64,000 bases of DNA from Septoria linicola. Lineage: Eukaryota; Ascomycota; Dothideomycetes; Mycosphaerellales; Mycosphaerellaceae. The notes beneath the pieces are model-generated. The model made no database searches, was not told where the DNA came from, and worked only from the letters and a program-made list of their open reading frames with translations. The stretch covers positions 124,001 to 188,000 of the forward strand of contig CP099433.1 of assembly GCA_024114885.1 (NCBI GenBank), read 5' to 3'. The translations under genes were made by a program, and so were the position numbers. Position 1 is the first letter of the stretch, and the number at the start of each line of letters is the position of its first letter. This document shows positions 1-9,769 of this stretch, in pieces.

Positions 1-287
1 TAACTTTATAGTAGCTATATTTAAGCTATAGTACGAGGTATGTCTACTTTTCTTATACGATCCTTCTATAATACTAATACTCTTCGTAGACTAGCTACCT
101 AGTAGGCGCGACTAGCTATACCCTCGACGCTACTATAGAGGCTACCTACTCTAAGAGTAGCGACTAGGAGGAGGACCTCTTATTAGACGCTAAGTCTAAC
201 GAGGAGGAGGATAAGAATAAGGACGTAGAGAGCGTTACTAGTAGTAGAAACGCCGACGACGACGCGCTCTCTATAGACGACGTATAA
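1..287 (+). pseudogene. C-terminal part of the antisense accessory ORF of chromovirus A
   Basis: An open frame on the plus strand, opposite to gag-pol. It runs from the window edge to TAA at 285-287, broken only by TAG/TAA codons explainable by RIP. The C-terminus is acidic and serine-rich and ends with residues like DDALSIDDV. The same protein end is seen in B (stop 33913-33915) and C (complement, stop 63692-63694). Relative to B and C, copy A lacks three residues in the acidic stretch, an in-frame indel expected of sequence that was once coding. No known domain is recognised; see the longer copy in B. Confidence 0.65.
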
Positions 288-842
288 GCGTTTCGCTCGC
301 TCTCTACCTACGCCTCTAGTACTCTACTCGCGCCTATATAGGCTATAGTTAAATTCTTACTTCTTACCTATAGGTACTATACGACCTACTTAGTAGGCAT
401 ATATAAATAATATAGTTTACGCTTCGATATATCCTAAATACTTTAGTAATTTTCTTACTTTCTTAAATTTAAAGTTTACCTCTATATATAGGTTTAGCGC
501 TTAGTACTTAATATCGCTATATTAGTACCTTAGCGCTTCTATCTTACTATACGCCCGCTTACGCGCTACGCTTTAAATACGTCTAGTACTATATAGCTAC
601 TAATATATTCTTTAGGTTCCTACTAGTTATACTCTTTAGGCTAGCTCTACTAGTAGATTAAGTACTAGCGTACGCTCTTCCTTACTCGAGTTCTAAGGAT
701 CTTCTTAACTTCCTATTCGCTCTAGTAGTCTACGAGTAGTATACTCTCTACCTACGTCTCGCTACTCTTCTAAAGTTCTAGAAGTAATATATAATATACG
801 TTATAGATAAGAGCGTCTAGTAGTAGGGCTAAGCGGTACGCC
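288..842 (-). pseudogene. End of pol of chromovirus A: chromodomain and 3' spacer
   Basis: Read on the minus strand, about 590-735 corresponds to the chromodomain of copies B and C (pattern VKKIL..R.RKSVR.YL then a KEYD..EPKEY block). A chromodomain at this place marks the chromovirus clade; the domain directs integration to marked chromatin in known members. The 842 edge is hAT-1, which splits the reading frame between the GPY/F-type integrase end and the chromodomain. The stretch 288-545 is a spacer between convergent pol and the antisense ORF and contains one unit of a 16-bp repeat (519-534). Confidence 0.7.
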
Positions 843-859
843 TAGACGTCGGAATAGGT
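843..859 (+). repeat. Left terminal inverted repeat of hAT-1
   Basis: 17 bp, identical to the complement of 9074-9090. Similarity stops at base 18. The first base was probably C before RIP (CAG... is the common hAT terminus). Confidence 0.9.
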
Positions 860-1136
860 AGGCCGAAACGGGTTAGTATATAGGTTAGGCTAGGTCTTAG
901 CCTACCTATAGAAGATAGTAATAGGTATAGTACAAATACCTACTCTATACTTAGATAGGTTAGGCGAACAAAAAATAGGTATAATATAGGTTTTAAGTAT
1001 AACTACGAAGAAGAATTATTCTAGTTAGTATCGACTATAAAAGGAAGTATATAATAGAGTAGTAAAGACAGAGAGAGGGATAATAGTAATAAGCGGAACG
1101 GATAGGCTAATCTAACGTCGACTTGAGTTTATAATA
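860..1136. other. Left subterminal region of hAT-1
   Basis: No gene seen. It contains repeated words such as ATAGGTTAGG, TAGGTAGG and AATAGGTATA, mirrored by CCTAACCTAT words in 8900-9070. These resemble the subterminal transposase-binding repeats of hAT elements (inference). Confidence 0.5.
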
Positions 1137-1223
1137 TATATAGTCGGTAGACGTAGTCGGTAGCTACGTTCTAGCTCTTAAAGCTTCTCTATAGAGCGTA
1201 TTACGCTTTCGCGTACTTCGACG

Positions 1224-3800
1224 CTATAATTTATCTACCTTTGTAACCTCTTTATTATCGCTAATACTATTAAACTTTAAAAGAGCCTTAATTTCGTTTT
1301 TAACCTCCTTGTTCTACTCCTCGACTACCTCTATCTAATTACGAGTAAGTTCTAAATTAGGACAAAGAGTAGATGCTTCTATAGTAAGTGCTACTCTTAT
1401 ATTATACTTATAATCGCGATGTCGACATCGTGATAGTATAATATACGTAAAGGTATCTAGATTATATATCCGATTATAGCGGTTCTAATAACGTATAATA
1501 CTAAAATCTCGTTCGTATCTAGTGCCTACTACTAGAATATATAGAATATCCTAGGCTATTTTCGATATAGTAGGGAATATATTAGTAAGAGCTAGCTATA
1601 TGTCTATAGGATCTATTCCTTCTATATATAAGAAGTCTACTTTCTAATAGCGCTCTAGTTCGTTATTAGGCTCGACTAAGAAGGCTACGTCTAGTACTAG
1701 TTAAGCTTTATTATCGTCGCTATCGATCCTTATAGCGAAGGAGGTTAAGAAGCTTTATATACCTCGAGGCTACCGTTTCGAAGCTTGTATAGTACTAGAT
1801 AAAGCTTTATAATACTTTAACTACTCTACGCGTAATTTGCTCTAGTAGAGATCTTCCGAACTATCGTTATCGAAAGCGCCTCGCTTCTAGAATATACTCT
1901 TAATCGTAGAGCATAGTAGTACTACTATACTATAGTAGTCTCTAAACCGTTACTAGGTCTGTTAGTAATATTAAAAGAGCTTAGTATACGCTTTGTCTAG
2001 TACCTTATAGAGTAAGACCTTCTAAGCCTCTTTCTTATACTTGAGTTTCTTGTCTACTTTATCTAGAATATCGAAAAGAGAGTTATAGTAGCTAAGGACT
2101 AGATAGAGGCTAGGGCTCTTTGTCGTACCGATATAGGTAGTAGCCTAAGCGAAAAGTATAGTTAGAGATATAAGGTATTCTAACCGTTACTAGTCGGTAT
2201 TAGATAGTATAAGTGTTAGTAGCGACTAACGCTTAATAAATTTATTAATAAAGTCGCGTAGTCGACTAAAGCGAGATAGTATTATCGTAGTCGAGCTCTA
2301 ACGGGTCCTTACGTCTTATATTACTCGTAGTAGTCTCGTTATAGGATACTTTTACTAGCGTACGTAAGCCTTCGGATAGGGATATAGATTCTTTAGACGC
2401 TCTCTTTAGAGATCTATAAAGCTCTCGAAACGCTAAGAACTAGAGTTTACCTATACTACAAACCTATAGACCTAGGACGATTAATAAGCGCCGACTATAC
2501 TTACTAACTACGGTCGTCGACCGTAACTACGATATACCTTAAATAAAAGTTTAGGTAGTCCTTTAAGAGAAGCTACTATATAAGTCTTTTAAAACCTTTC
2601 TAGAGCTCGTTAATCTTTCTTATCGTCCTAAAACTCTTATAGATCGTTAATTAGTATTATTTATAGTTATATAAAAAAGGCCTTTATAGTAAGCTATATT
2701 ACGTAAGCAAAACACAGAAACCGTTCTAGAATCGTAGCTAGCGTAGTAGGCTTAATAGCCTTAATATTAGAGAAGAGATTTGCCTTGTCTAGTTAAATAT
2801 CTAGTACTACCGGCTCTACGAGCTCTTCGATCGAAATAGAAGGCTTTACGATTTTCACGCTATACTCTATTAAGTAAAGGCCGATAGCCTTAATACTAGC
2901 TTACGTTAGTACCGATCGAATAGATACTAGTAAGACGTATATAGACCTATAGAGTATACTATTATTTCTAGCGTTATCGTATATAAGAGCGATTAGTCGG
3001 TCTCTAAGGCTAAACCTTTATAATATATTAAAGAGTAATTTCGAAAGTCGCTCTCTAGTATATCTACTAGTAACGTAAGGAAAGTCTAATATCGCCTCGT
3101 ACTATACCTATTTAGCGTCGATCTAGTAGGTACGGATAGTAAGGAATAAAGCTTTTATACCGCTAGACTACTAGCTGTCGACTACGATAGTAACCTTAGA
3201 GGTTCTAGCTAGTATAGCCTTTAGATCTTCCTTAGATCTCTCTTAGACCTCTTAAAGAAGAGCCTTAATCGTCTTACTAGAGCGGAAAGGTATTTCGAGA
3301 CTAGGGTTAAGGTATATATATATATAGTAGACTATAGGATTCTCGAAGAAATTAAGTAGTAGGCTATATACTACGATTATTTACGTAGATACTATAGGGA
3401 AGTTATTAATACTTAGGTCTAGGTCGCCGAGGTAACTCTTACGATTTCGAGCCTAACTATATAAGCTTAATAACGTAGTCGGCAAACGTAGTCGGTAGGA
3501 ACTTATATAATAGTCTTTATACTACTAGATATACTCTAGTAGTATCCTCTTTCTCTTAAATACCTATACGTACTCCTTAGTTCGAAGGTAAGAACTAAGA
3601 CTACTTATACTAATACGGAGGCCTAGATAGGCTAAAGAGGTCTCGTAACCTCGGTAGACTACTTTTAGCGAGGTATCCTCGATATTAATCCTCTAGTCGA
3701 AAAACTTCTAGACCTAGAAGGAACGAGTACTCTCCTATTTAATAGGTATAGTCTTTTATATCCTAAACTTATACTTATAGCGACCTTGTACCTCCTACTA
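1224..3800 (-). pseudogene. hAT transposase of hAT-1, RIP-inactivated
   Basis: Catalyses cut-and-paste transposition in living relatives. Reading the minus strand through RIP stops gives the hAT landmarks in order. A catalytic N-terminal block at about 3150-3350 has TIVVDSWQSS-like sequence, with W and Q written as stops here. A second block at about 2950-3010 carries the YDNARNN motif. A helical block at about 2100-2330 reads LSRFSRLRDFINKF followed by KSPSLYLVLSYYN. The hATC dimerisation domain at 1440-1700 has ELERY, LALTNIFPTISKIAQDIL and the RDFSI block. The C-terminus is extended by a charged, coiled-coil-like tail to a TAG at 1224-1226. Two introns are predicted at 2472-2537 and 3457-3506, both with GT-like donors (one RIP-altered) and TAG acceptors. 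I cannot fix the start; a BED finger is expected near 3550-3800 but I could not confirm it. Confidence 0.8.
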
Positions 3801-4129
3801 TCGTCGTATATACTAGTCTCTAAAGTCCGTTTTATACTCTTTCTACTATAGATATACCCTATTTACTTGAGTCTAGTCTAGAGAAGACGTAGGTATATTA
3901 ATTAGAATTTTAGAGATAGTAGGTAGTCTACTAGAGCTCCGCTCTAATACTATATATCGTAGCGTAGAGAGTACTATTAGACTAGATTCGAATTATAAAG
4001 AGTCTCTAAAAACGCTGTCTTAATATCGTTATCTTAGTCGAGTACTAGACCTAAGTCCTCTAGTAGCTAGCGATAGATTTCGCTATAAAGGCGGCGTGTT
4101 TATAGATAGTAGTATTAAAACTAGAAGAG
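3801..4129. other. Unassigned stretch between the transposase and the HTH-like gene
   Basis: No frame is convincing on either strand. It may hold the transposase N-terminus, its promoter or the 3' end of the neighbour. Confidence 0.3.
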
Positions 4130-5800
4130 TTAAAGAAGATAAAGGTAGACTGAATTATAAAAGTAAGAAAGAGGGGAGCCCTAGACTATCTATAAAACAC
4201 GCTATAACTTCACCCTAGTACGACGTCCGTAGTAGTTCTTACCTATAGAGAAGCCTAAATTATACTAATTAGACGCGGTGAAGCCCCTTGTCCGCTAACG
4301 ATAGACTAGTTAAGAACTCGGTACTAATCTCTAGATCAAGTACGCTAGGATCTATTAGATCTATAATAATAGACAAAAAGCTAATACTAGCCTACTCGCT
4401 CTTAAATCTAGCTTAAACTAGACTCTCGACTATAGCTTCGAGCAAAGTCTCTTCCTTATCAAGTATATATTGTTTATTAAATATACTATAGGTAAGCTTC
4501 GCGTTTTGTCTCTACTATATAGACATAGTAGGTATAGAGAATCCGTAGGTATTCTAATCGTAGTTAGTAGGAATTAGCTATCTAAGATACTCGATAAGGA
4601 TTAAGAAATAATTAACGAAGGAGAGCTTCTAGCTAAGAACATTACGTAGTATAGCCTAGTATTCTGTCTGAAAGATATCGTAGAGCATAGGTAGAACGCT
4701 ATTAGTAATATACGACTATAGTTAATTAGTATATAGTCGGTAAATATAGTTAGCGCTTAAGATAGCTAGTAGATATACCTTAACTTAGGCTTCTAGTACT
4801 AATGTCTAAAGTAAGACAGCTAGACCTCGAAGCCGTAGTGTCGTAAAAGGGGAGCTCTATATTATATTAGTAGATAGGAGTTTCTAATAGATAGGAAGAC
4901 TTACGCTATCGCTATATACTTATATAGCTATAAGTTTGTCTAGCGCCTTAATCTTAGACTAGAACTCGCCGATTGCCTTATACTAGTATTAATAAGTCGC
5001 TCTACTATAGTTAGTAGAGCCTAGCGTACTAGTAGACAGCTTAATAGCGTACTTAGCCTAAATATTCTCCTCTTGAGATAAGCTTAGCGAGTTATCGATA
5101 ATAACGTTTATAGAGTTTCTCTTTAACTTAGAAGGATCTAATAGTACCTAAACCTATATACTACTATCTTCCTTTTCGAATTCTTCTAATATACTCTCTT
5201 TTCTCTTAATCTCCCTATATAGAAGGCGGAGCTCGATATACTAACCTTCTTTATCTTTCTAAGCGAGGTCTTTAGGAGATTTCTTTTCCTCTACCTTCTT
5301 AAGAGCCTTCCTCTCTCTATATAATATTAGCGCTAACTATATACGCCGACTACGTTTGCCGACTATATATATAATAGTATAATAGAGACTTACCGTTATT
5401 TAGTAAAGCTTGCCTTATAGACTAGTTTCTATTAATTAATATACGTCTTCTACGTGTTCTTGTCGAGGCTATCCTACCCTAGTAGTATAGCTATTTACTT
5501 TATCTTAAAACGACTAAAAGCTTGATTCTTTACTTTACGTTTTCGATCTACTTTAGCCTTGTCTTCGTCTATAGCTTAAGTGCGTACGCGGTCGCGTAGT
5601 ATATTTAGATTAATCGAGTAGTCTTTAATATCCTTTCTTATCGTAGTAAGTCTTACGCGTTTCGCCTTGAGTTTAGGAAGAGACTCTGCCTTACGCTTCT
5701 AACGTGCTATTTCTAGGACAATTAGTATTAAAAGTGTCGCGTTCGATAGCTATAATAGTTACCTACTAAATAGTAGTAGAATTAGGCAGGTTAGACAAGC
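4130..5800 (-). pseudogene. Second hAT-1 gene: HTH-like, coiled-coil protein of unknown function
   Basis: The minus strand reads through RIP stops as a basic N-terminus (about 5480-5700) with a helix-turn-helix-like block, IRKDIKDYSINLNILRDRVR. This resembles psq-type HTHs of transposases and centromere-binding proteins. A charged, coiled-coil-like middle (about 4790-5310) and a helical C-terminal part (about 4140-4710) follow. Two introns are predicted: 5317-5393 (donor GTAAGT, branch GCTAAT, acceptor TATAG) and 4716-4778 (donor GTATAT, acceptor CTATAG). Each contains a copy of the 20-bp motif described separately. I found no catalytic triad, so it may be a DNA-binding accessory protein or an unrelated captured gene. 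Start and stop are approximate. Confidence 0.45.
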
Positions 5801-6996
5801 GATAGTAATATACGACGAATTTAGTTATAAGTATAGGTAGTTAGAAAGCGAGGTTTAGAATTTGTAGGAAGTAGGGAAATCTAGAGTCTAAGAGCTAACT
5901 AAGCGGGAGTGACGTTAAGGTAGGTCCGCCCCTAGATACTTTAATATAGCTTTTTAGATAATATTAGTTATCGGCATATATAGTCGGCACTTTACTATTA
6001 GATTATATTATAGTATAGGCTAATATATCTACTAAGTCCGCCTATCCTAGGTCTCTATAGTTATATAGTATATCTACTAGATAGAAGAAAGATTACTTTA
6101 AAAGAGAGGTATAGGCTAATTATATAAGACTAATAGTAGATTATAGAGACCTAGCTTTTATTCTAGAAAGGATATCTTAATTTCTTAAGAAGTACTTACT
6201 TGTTTATATAGTTATACTTACCTTTTCTACTATATATAACCTTATATATTAGCTAGAGATATTATAATTTTAGCTATTATATTAAGAACTATCCTATCGA
6301 TCTATAGACTAGGTTTAAAACTCTTTAAGCTACTTAATAAGTTAATAGGCTTAATAGATTACTAAAATAGTATAAATCCTAAGAATCCTATAGTATATAT
6401 TAATAGAATAAATATTTAGTTTTAAGATATTTTAAGGCCTAATAACGAGATACTACTATTAAGTCTATTATAGAGAAAGTTTTTCTTTAGATTTAGAAGA
6501 TTCTACTAATCTTTTAGAACTAGCCTTTTTAATTAGTCTTAGAAAAGAGAGAGAGTATTACTACTTTATATTTATATATTTTATATATCTAGTATATATA
6601 GTAAAAATATTCTCTTCTATAGTATTATAGATAATTTATTATTAATAGAATAGGCCTTAGTTTAGTATAACTTAGAACTAATAGCTTATTTTTTAATTAT
6701 TCTATACTAATATCTAATTATATAGATCTAGTAAACTAATATCGACTATAACTATCCTCTAGTTCTACGCTTCTAGAATTGATCAAGATAAGATTTATAG
6801 TCGGCAATCGTAGTCGGTAGTAGTTTTCCTTATATAGTACCTTCCTATTTAGGTATAGACGTAGGATCTAGTAAGTTTCTTAGTATCTCTTTAGACCCGA
6901 GGTTCTATAGCTTATAGCGTCTTAGCAAGTTTCAGTATCTTTCTAACTACCTACTTCTTCTTTCTTTACTTCCTTCCTCCTATCTCTGCCCTTTCC
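5801..6996. other. AT-rich, CpG-poor gap between divergent gene pairs of hAT-1
   Basis: This separates the minus-strand genes from the plus-strand histone genes. From about 6000 to 6770 it is much poorer in CpG than its flanks and no frame looks coding. Copies of the 20-bp motif lie at 5966-5990 and 6797-6820. From 6950 to 7005 a pyrimidine-rich tract (runs of CTTC and CCTTCC) precedes the first histone-like gene, as is common just upstream of fungal start codons. Probably a shared promoter region. Confidence 0.45.
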
Positions 6997-7006
6997 TTTA
7001 TTTCTT

Positions 7007-7567
7007 ATACCGTTCTTCGATTACGACGCTCTATATAGGAGCGATAATCAAGTATCGATCCCTTTAAGTCCTCCTTAGCGTTTACGATCGTATAGTCTAC
7101 TAAAAGCAGCTATTCTAGAGAGCACTACTTAGAAGCCTATTAAGCCTCGGAAGAAGGTTATTATAGTAAAAACGAATACTCGTCGGAAGCGTATACCTCG
7201 TAATAGTAGGTAGAAACGTCGTATCCTTAAGTTAGGCACTATTACGCTTCGTTAGATTAAGAAATTACAGAGTATAATAGAACTATATATCTAACGCCTC
7301 CTATTCTAGTAGCTTGTCCGCGAGATCGTTCTTACTTTTAGTAGTAGGCTACGCTATTAATTAGCGGCCTTAGAATGCCTCTAAGAGGTAGCTAAAGCGT
7401 TCCTTACTACTAAATTTAAGATATCTAATCTCCTAGCTATCTATATAAAGCGGGTTATACTATAGGCTAAGGATCTATAGCTATACTATCGTATTCGTAT
7501 AAGGTTTACTAGCTAGGACGGTAGTATAGTTTAGTAGAAGCGTAAGTCTACCGACTATAGATACTGA
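7007..7567 (+). pseudogene. Histone H3-like gene 1 in hAT-1 (divergent, intronless)
   Basis: A single frame of 187 codons from ATA 7007 (an ATG after RIP) to TGA 7565-7567. The first 75 residues are a basic tail unlike canonical H3, ending in an RRKRIPRNSR-type stretch. From residue 77 it follows the H3 fold: GTITLR (H3 GTVALRE), RLLF then LVREI at residues 103-107 (H3 LPFQRLVREI), SSRLRYQLAALECL (H3 KTDLRFQSSAIGAL), KISNLLAI, IKRV near residue 147, and AKDL near 154-157 (H3 AKRVTIQ.KDIQLA). Loop 1 is as short as in canonical H3, without the extra residues usual in fungal CENP-A. The C-terminus runs about 20 residues past the normal H3 end. Interruptions are TAA/TAG only, as expected of RIP. 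It lies 188 bp upstream of H3-like 2. I infer a histone variant gene captured by the transposon. Confidence 0.8.
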
Positions 7568-7754
7568 CTATATTTCTAACCTATTATCTTAGTAGATATA
7601 TAGCGAGTTCCTCTAGGGAATAGAGAGGTCGTTAGTACCTTAGGCTTTAGACTCTAAATTCTAGCTCTATATTAAAACCTTATAATTTCGACCTTACGAC
7701 TATAACTCTAAATAAATATAATATTATTAATATTCTTTCGCGTTCTCGCGCGAT
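7568..7754. promoter_or_regulatory. Spacer and probable promoter of H3-like gene 2
   Basis: 187 bp between the two histone-like genes. It includes a pyrimidine-rich stretch around 7730-7745 just before the proposed start. A 20-bp motif copy overlaps the end of gene 1 (7548-7574). Confidence 0.35.
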
Positions 7755-8644
7755 ATAGTACTTCTAGTCAACTACGCCTTCTTTAATCGTCTCGTACAAG
7801 ACGCCGCTACACTTACGCCTAAATAACACGCTCTTACTAATCAAGTATCGCGTTCTCCTACTCTATTAGCGTAACTTTAAATAGAGGGAGCTAGCGACTA
7901 GCCTTAAGGACAGGCTAATAATCTAATTCTTATCGATATATAAGACAGTAATAATAAAGATAATAATAAATACGCGCCTAAAGAGGAGGATAATAAAGAC
8001 GCGTCTAAAGAGGAGAATAATAAGCCTCCTACTCTAAATAGACCTACTACTAGTAGGAAGGGCCTTAGTAGAAAGTAGCCTATTACGTAAAAAGCGCCTT
8101 GTAAGATAGTAACGAAGAAGAAGAGAAGAGCTAGTCTAAAACTTACTATAAAGAAGAAATCCTATATCCTAAAAGTATAGTCGAATACTTAGAACGCGGC
8201 GTAAGCTAGTAGGCTTTCTAAGAAGGCTCTAGTAGTAAGGAGAGTAAGGAAGCCTTATCGCTATAAGCTAGGTAGTAAGTTAAAACATAGTCAGCAAACG
8301 TAGTCAGTACGCTAATCTACTATAGTTTTAGCCCTATAGGAGATTCGTATATTTTAGAGGACTAGGGATCTACTTATTAGCAAGCTTCCCTTCTAGCGAC
8401 TAGTAAGAGAGGTCGCCTATAGCTTTAAGTAGGATCTACGCTTTTAGGCTACTATACTAGAAGCGTTATAAGAGGTAGTAGAGCTCTATTTAACGAAGGT
8501 TTTTAAGAGTATATATCCTTCTATATTACTATTTAGTAGCTTATACTAACTTGTATAGATACTAACCTCTACGCTATCTATATAAAGCGAGTTACGATCT
8601 AGTAGAAGGATATATAGCTCGTTCGGAGAATACTTCGTATATAG
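7755..8644 (+). pseudogene. Histone H3-like gene 2 in hAT-1 (two introns, near-canonical core)
   Basis: Exons 7755-8274, 8326-8508 and 8559-8644. The start is inferred (ATA for ATG). A long tail of about 160 residues is Asn/Lys/Glu-rich, then Lys/Arg-rich, and ends KPYRYKLG, matching H3 KPHRFKPG. Intron 1 (51 nt, GTAAGT, branch GCTAAT, TATAG) falls exactly inside the GTVALREIR block. Exon 2 gives LISKLPF, LVREV (8400-8414), DLRF and LEAL blocks. Intron 2 (50 nt, GTATAT, branch ACTAAC, TATAG) splits the codon before TNL. Exon 3 gives TNLYAIYIKRVTI, KDI and LVRRI, and its TAG at 8642-8644 sits within two residues of the normal H3 end. Both introns must be removed to keep the H3 frame, strong evidence that this was a real gene. 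Loop 1 has the H3, not the CENP-A, length. Stops inside are RIP type. Confidence 0.87.
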
Positions 8645-9073
8645 GGCGTTATAGATAACAAGGGTTATTTAAAGTAGTATAGTACTACGTATTACATTCG
8701 GCGTAAGGAATAGCGTTTAGGCTACTTCGAGATACCCGGCTACATAGTAGAAGCGCGGTATCAAATTATATTATAACTATAGCGAACGACATAAGATTGC
8801 TTTCTACTTTTATACTATAAAACCTTCGTTTCCTCTTATCTCTATAGTCGGCATATGTAGTCGGCGCCTATCGTCCTTTTTATATACTTAGATACTTAAA
8901 ATACGTAGATTTTAGTATACCTATACCTATACTCCTATAGGTACCTACGTAGGTATACGCCCTAACCTATATTTTCTAGTTATAGGTACTACCTATTAAG
9001 CTTTAGTAGGTTACCCCTCTAACCTATATCGATTACTAAGAACATAGGTTTAGACCTAACCCTACTCGTACTA
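8645..9073. other. Right subterminal region of hAT-1
   Basis: This is the 3' flank of H3-like 2. A motif copy lies at 8843-8868, followed by dense CCTAACCTAT and ATACCTATACCTATA words up to the right terminal repeat. No further gene is seen. Confidence 0.5.
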
Positions 9074-9090
9074 ACCTATTCCGACGTCTA
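9074..9090 (-). repeat. Right terminal inverted repeat of hAT-1
   Basis: Perfect complement of 843-859 and directly followed by the second target copy GGTACGCC. Confidence 0.9.
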
Positions 9091-9098
9091 GGTACGCC

Positions 9099-9769
9099 TA
9101 CTTCTCTACTACGTTAATTACCTTAAAAGGCCTAGTAAACTTATCTACTAACTTCTTCGAAAGAACCTTTAATTATAGGTTCTTTATCGATAGTAAGACT
9201 ATATCGCCGACCTTATATTCCTTAGCCTAATACCTATTATTAAAGTACCTAGCCTACGCCTTACTTACTTCTCGCTAGCGTTTACTTAGCGTCTTATAGT
9301 TCTTCTTTAATCTCTCTATAGCTTCCTTAGTAGCTAGTACCTCCCTTTTAGAAAGCGCGTCTTAAGCTTCTCGCCTACTCGTTACTAGCTCTAGATTAAA
9401 ACTATATAGCGCTATAAATAGTAACACTTTTAGTATCGTATACGTACTATTATTATATACGAACTTAGCTTATACTAATAGGTCTACCTAGTTATCTTAT
9501 CGCTCTACGTAGTAGATATATAGGTAAGTCTTAAGTATCTAATTCGCTCTTTCGATTTAGCTATCTATTTATAGATAGAACGCTATACTTAGCTTACGTT
9601 TTATATACGCCTTATAGTAGAAGTCAGACTAGAACTAACTCGTAAATATAGACCCTCTATCGCTAATAATACCTATAGGCATACTATAATACCTAATTAC
9701 TTTAGATATTAAGACTCTTATAAGGTTACTACTAGTATACCTCTTTATAGTTAGGACAAAGATAACTAT
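9099..9769 (-). pseudogene. Chromovirus A pol fragment: integrase C-terminal half
   Basis: On the minus strand this reads as the C-terminal half of the integrase core and the post-core block. The latter has KEYKVGDIVLL and LRLKVPSKKLVDKF patterns at about 9130-9230, the usual gypsy GPY/F-type region. It continues the frame cut off at 842 and resumes at 23017 after element D. The D insertion lies just after the first catalytic Asp block (VDRYIKI). Confidence 0.8.

Larger units (their letters stand above)
1137..8868. repeat. Dispersed 20-bp direct-repeat motif of hAT-1 (about ten copies)
   Basis: Consensus TAGTCGGCAAACGTAGTCGG, itself TAGTCGG twice with a 6-bp spacer. Forward copies are at 1139-1163, 3475-3497, 4733-4752, 5966-5990, 6797-6820, 8286-8310 and 8843-8868. 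Reverse copies are at 2491-2511, 5345-5370 and 7548-7574. Several differ only by RIP-type transitions. Five fall in predicted introns (2472-2537, 3457-3506, 4716-4778, 5317-5393, 8275-8325). The rest lie in gene flanks, one overlapping the end of H3-like 1. Possible readings are transposase-binding sites, introner-like units or remnants of a small inverted-repeat element. Confidence 0.7.
843..9090. mobile_element. hAT-1: 8.2 kb hAT transposon carrying histone H3-like genes
   Basis: Bounded by perfect 17-bp inverted repeats TAGACGTCGGAATAGGT (843-859) and its complement (9074-9090). These are flanked by an exact 8-bp duplication GGTACGCC (835-842 and 9091-9098). Copies B and C have the uninterrupted site (B near 34489). 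An 8-bp duplication plus a hAT transposase inside fixes the superfamily. Gene order is transposase (-), HTH-like gene (-), AT-rich gap, H3-like 1 (+), H3-like 2 (+). Subterminal sequence is rich in ATAGGTTAGG-like words on both ends. The size is well above the 3-4 kb usual for fungal hAT elements, which fits acquisition of passenger genes. Confidence 0.85.

Noticed and set aside
1..842. Segments 1-842, 33606-34490 and 63100-64000 first looked like long LTRs because three copies match
   Set aside because: The real LTRs are the 171-bp repeats with target duplications. These segments are the shared 3' end of pol, a spacer and the antisense ORF.
1393..1445. Palindrome around ATCGCGATGTCGACATCGTGAT
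   Set aside because: It lies inside the transposase coding region (SRCRHRDY) and needs no structural explanation.
4733..5372. A 640-bp miniature inverted-repeat element bounded by opposite copies of the 20-bp motif with flanking TA
   Set aside because: The interior continues the coding of the second hAT-1 gene, and the two motif copies fall inside predicted introns. The same argument applies to 6797-7575, which encloses H3-like gene 1.
7007..8644. Calling the H3-like genes CENP-A (centromeric H3)
   Set aside because: Loop 1 has the length of canonical H3 in both genes, and the second keeps the H3 C-terminal end. RIP damage prevents a firmer statement.
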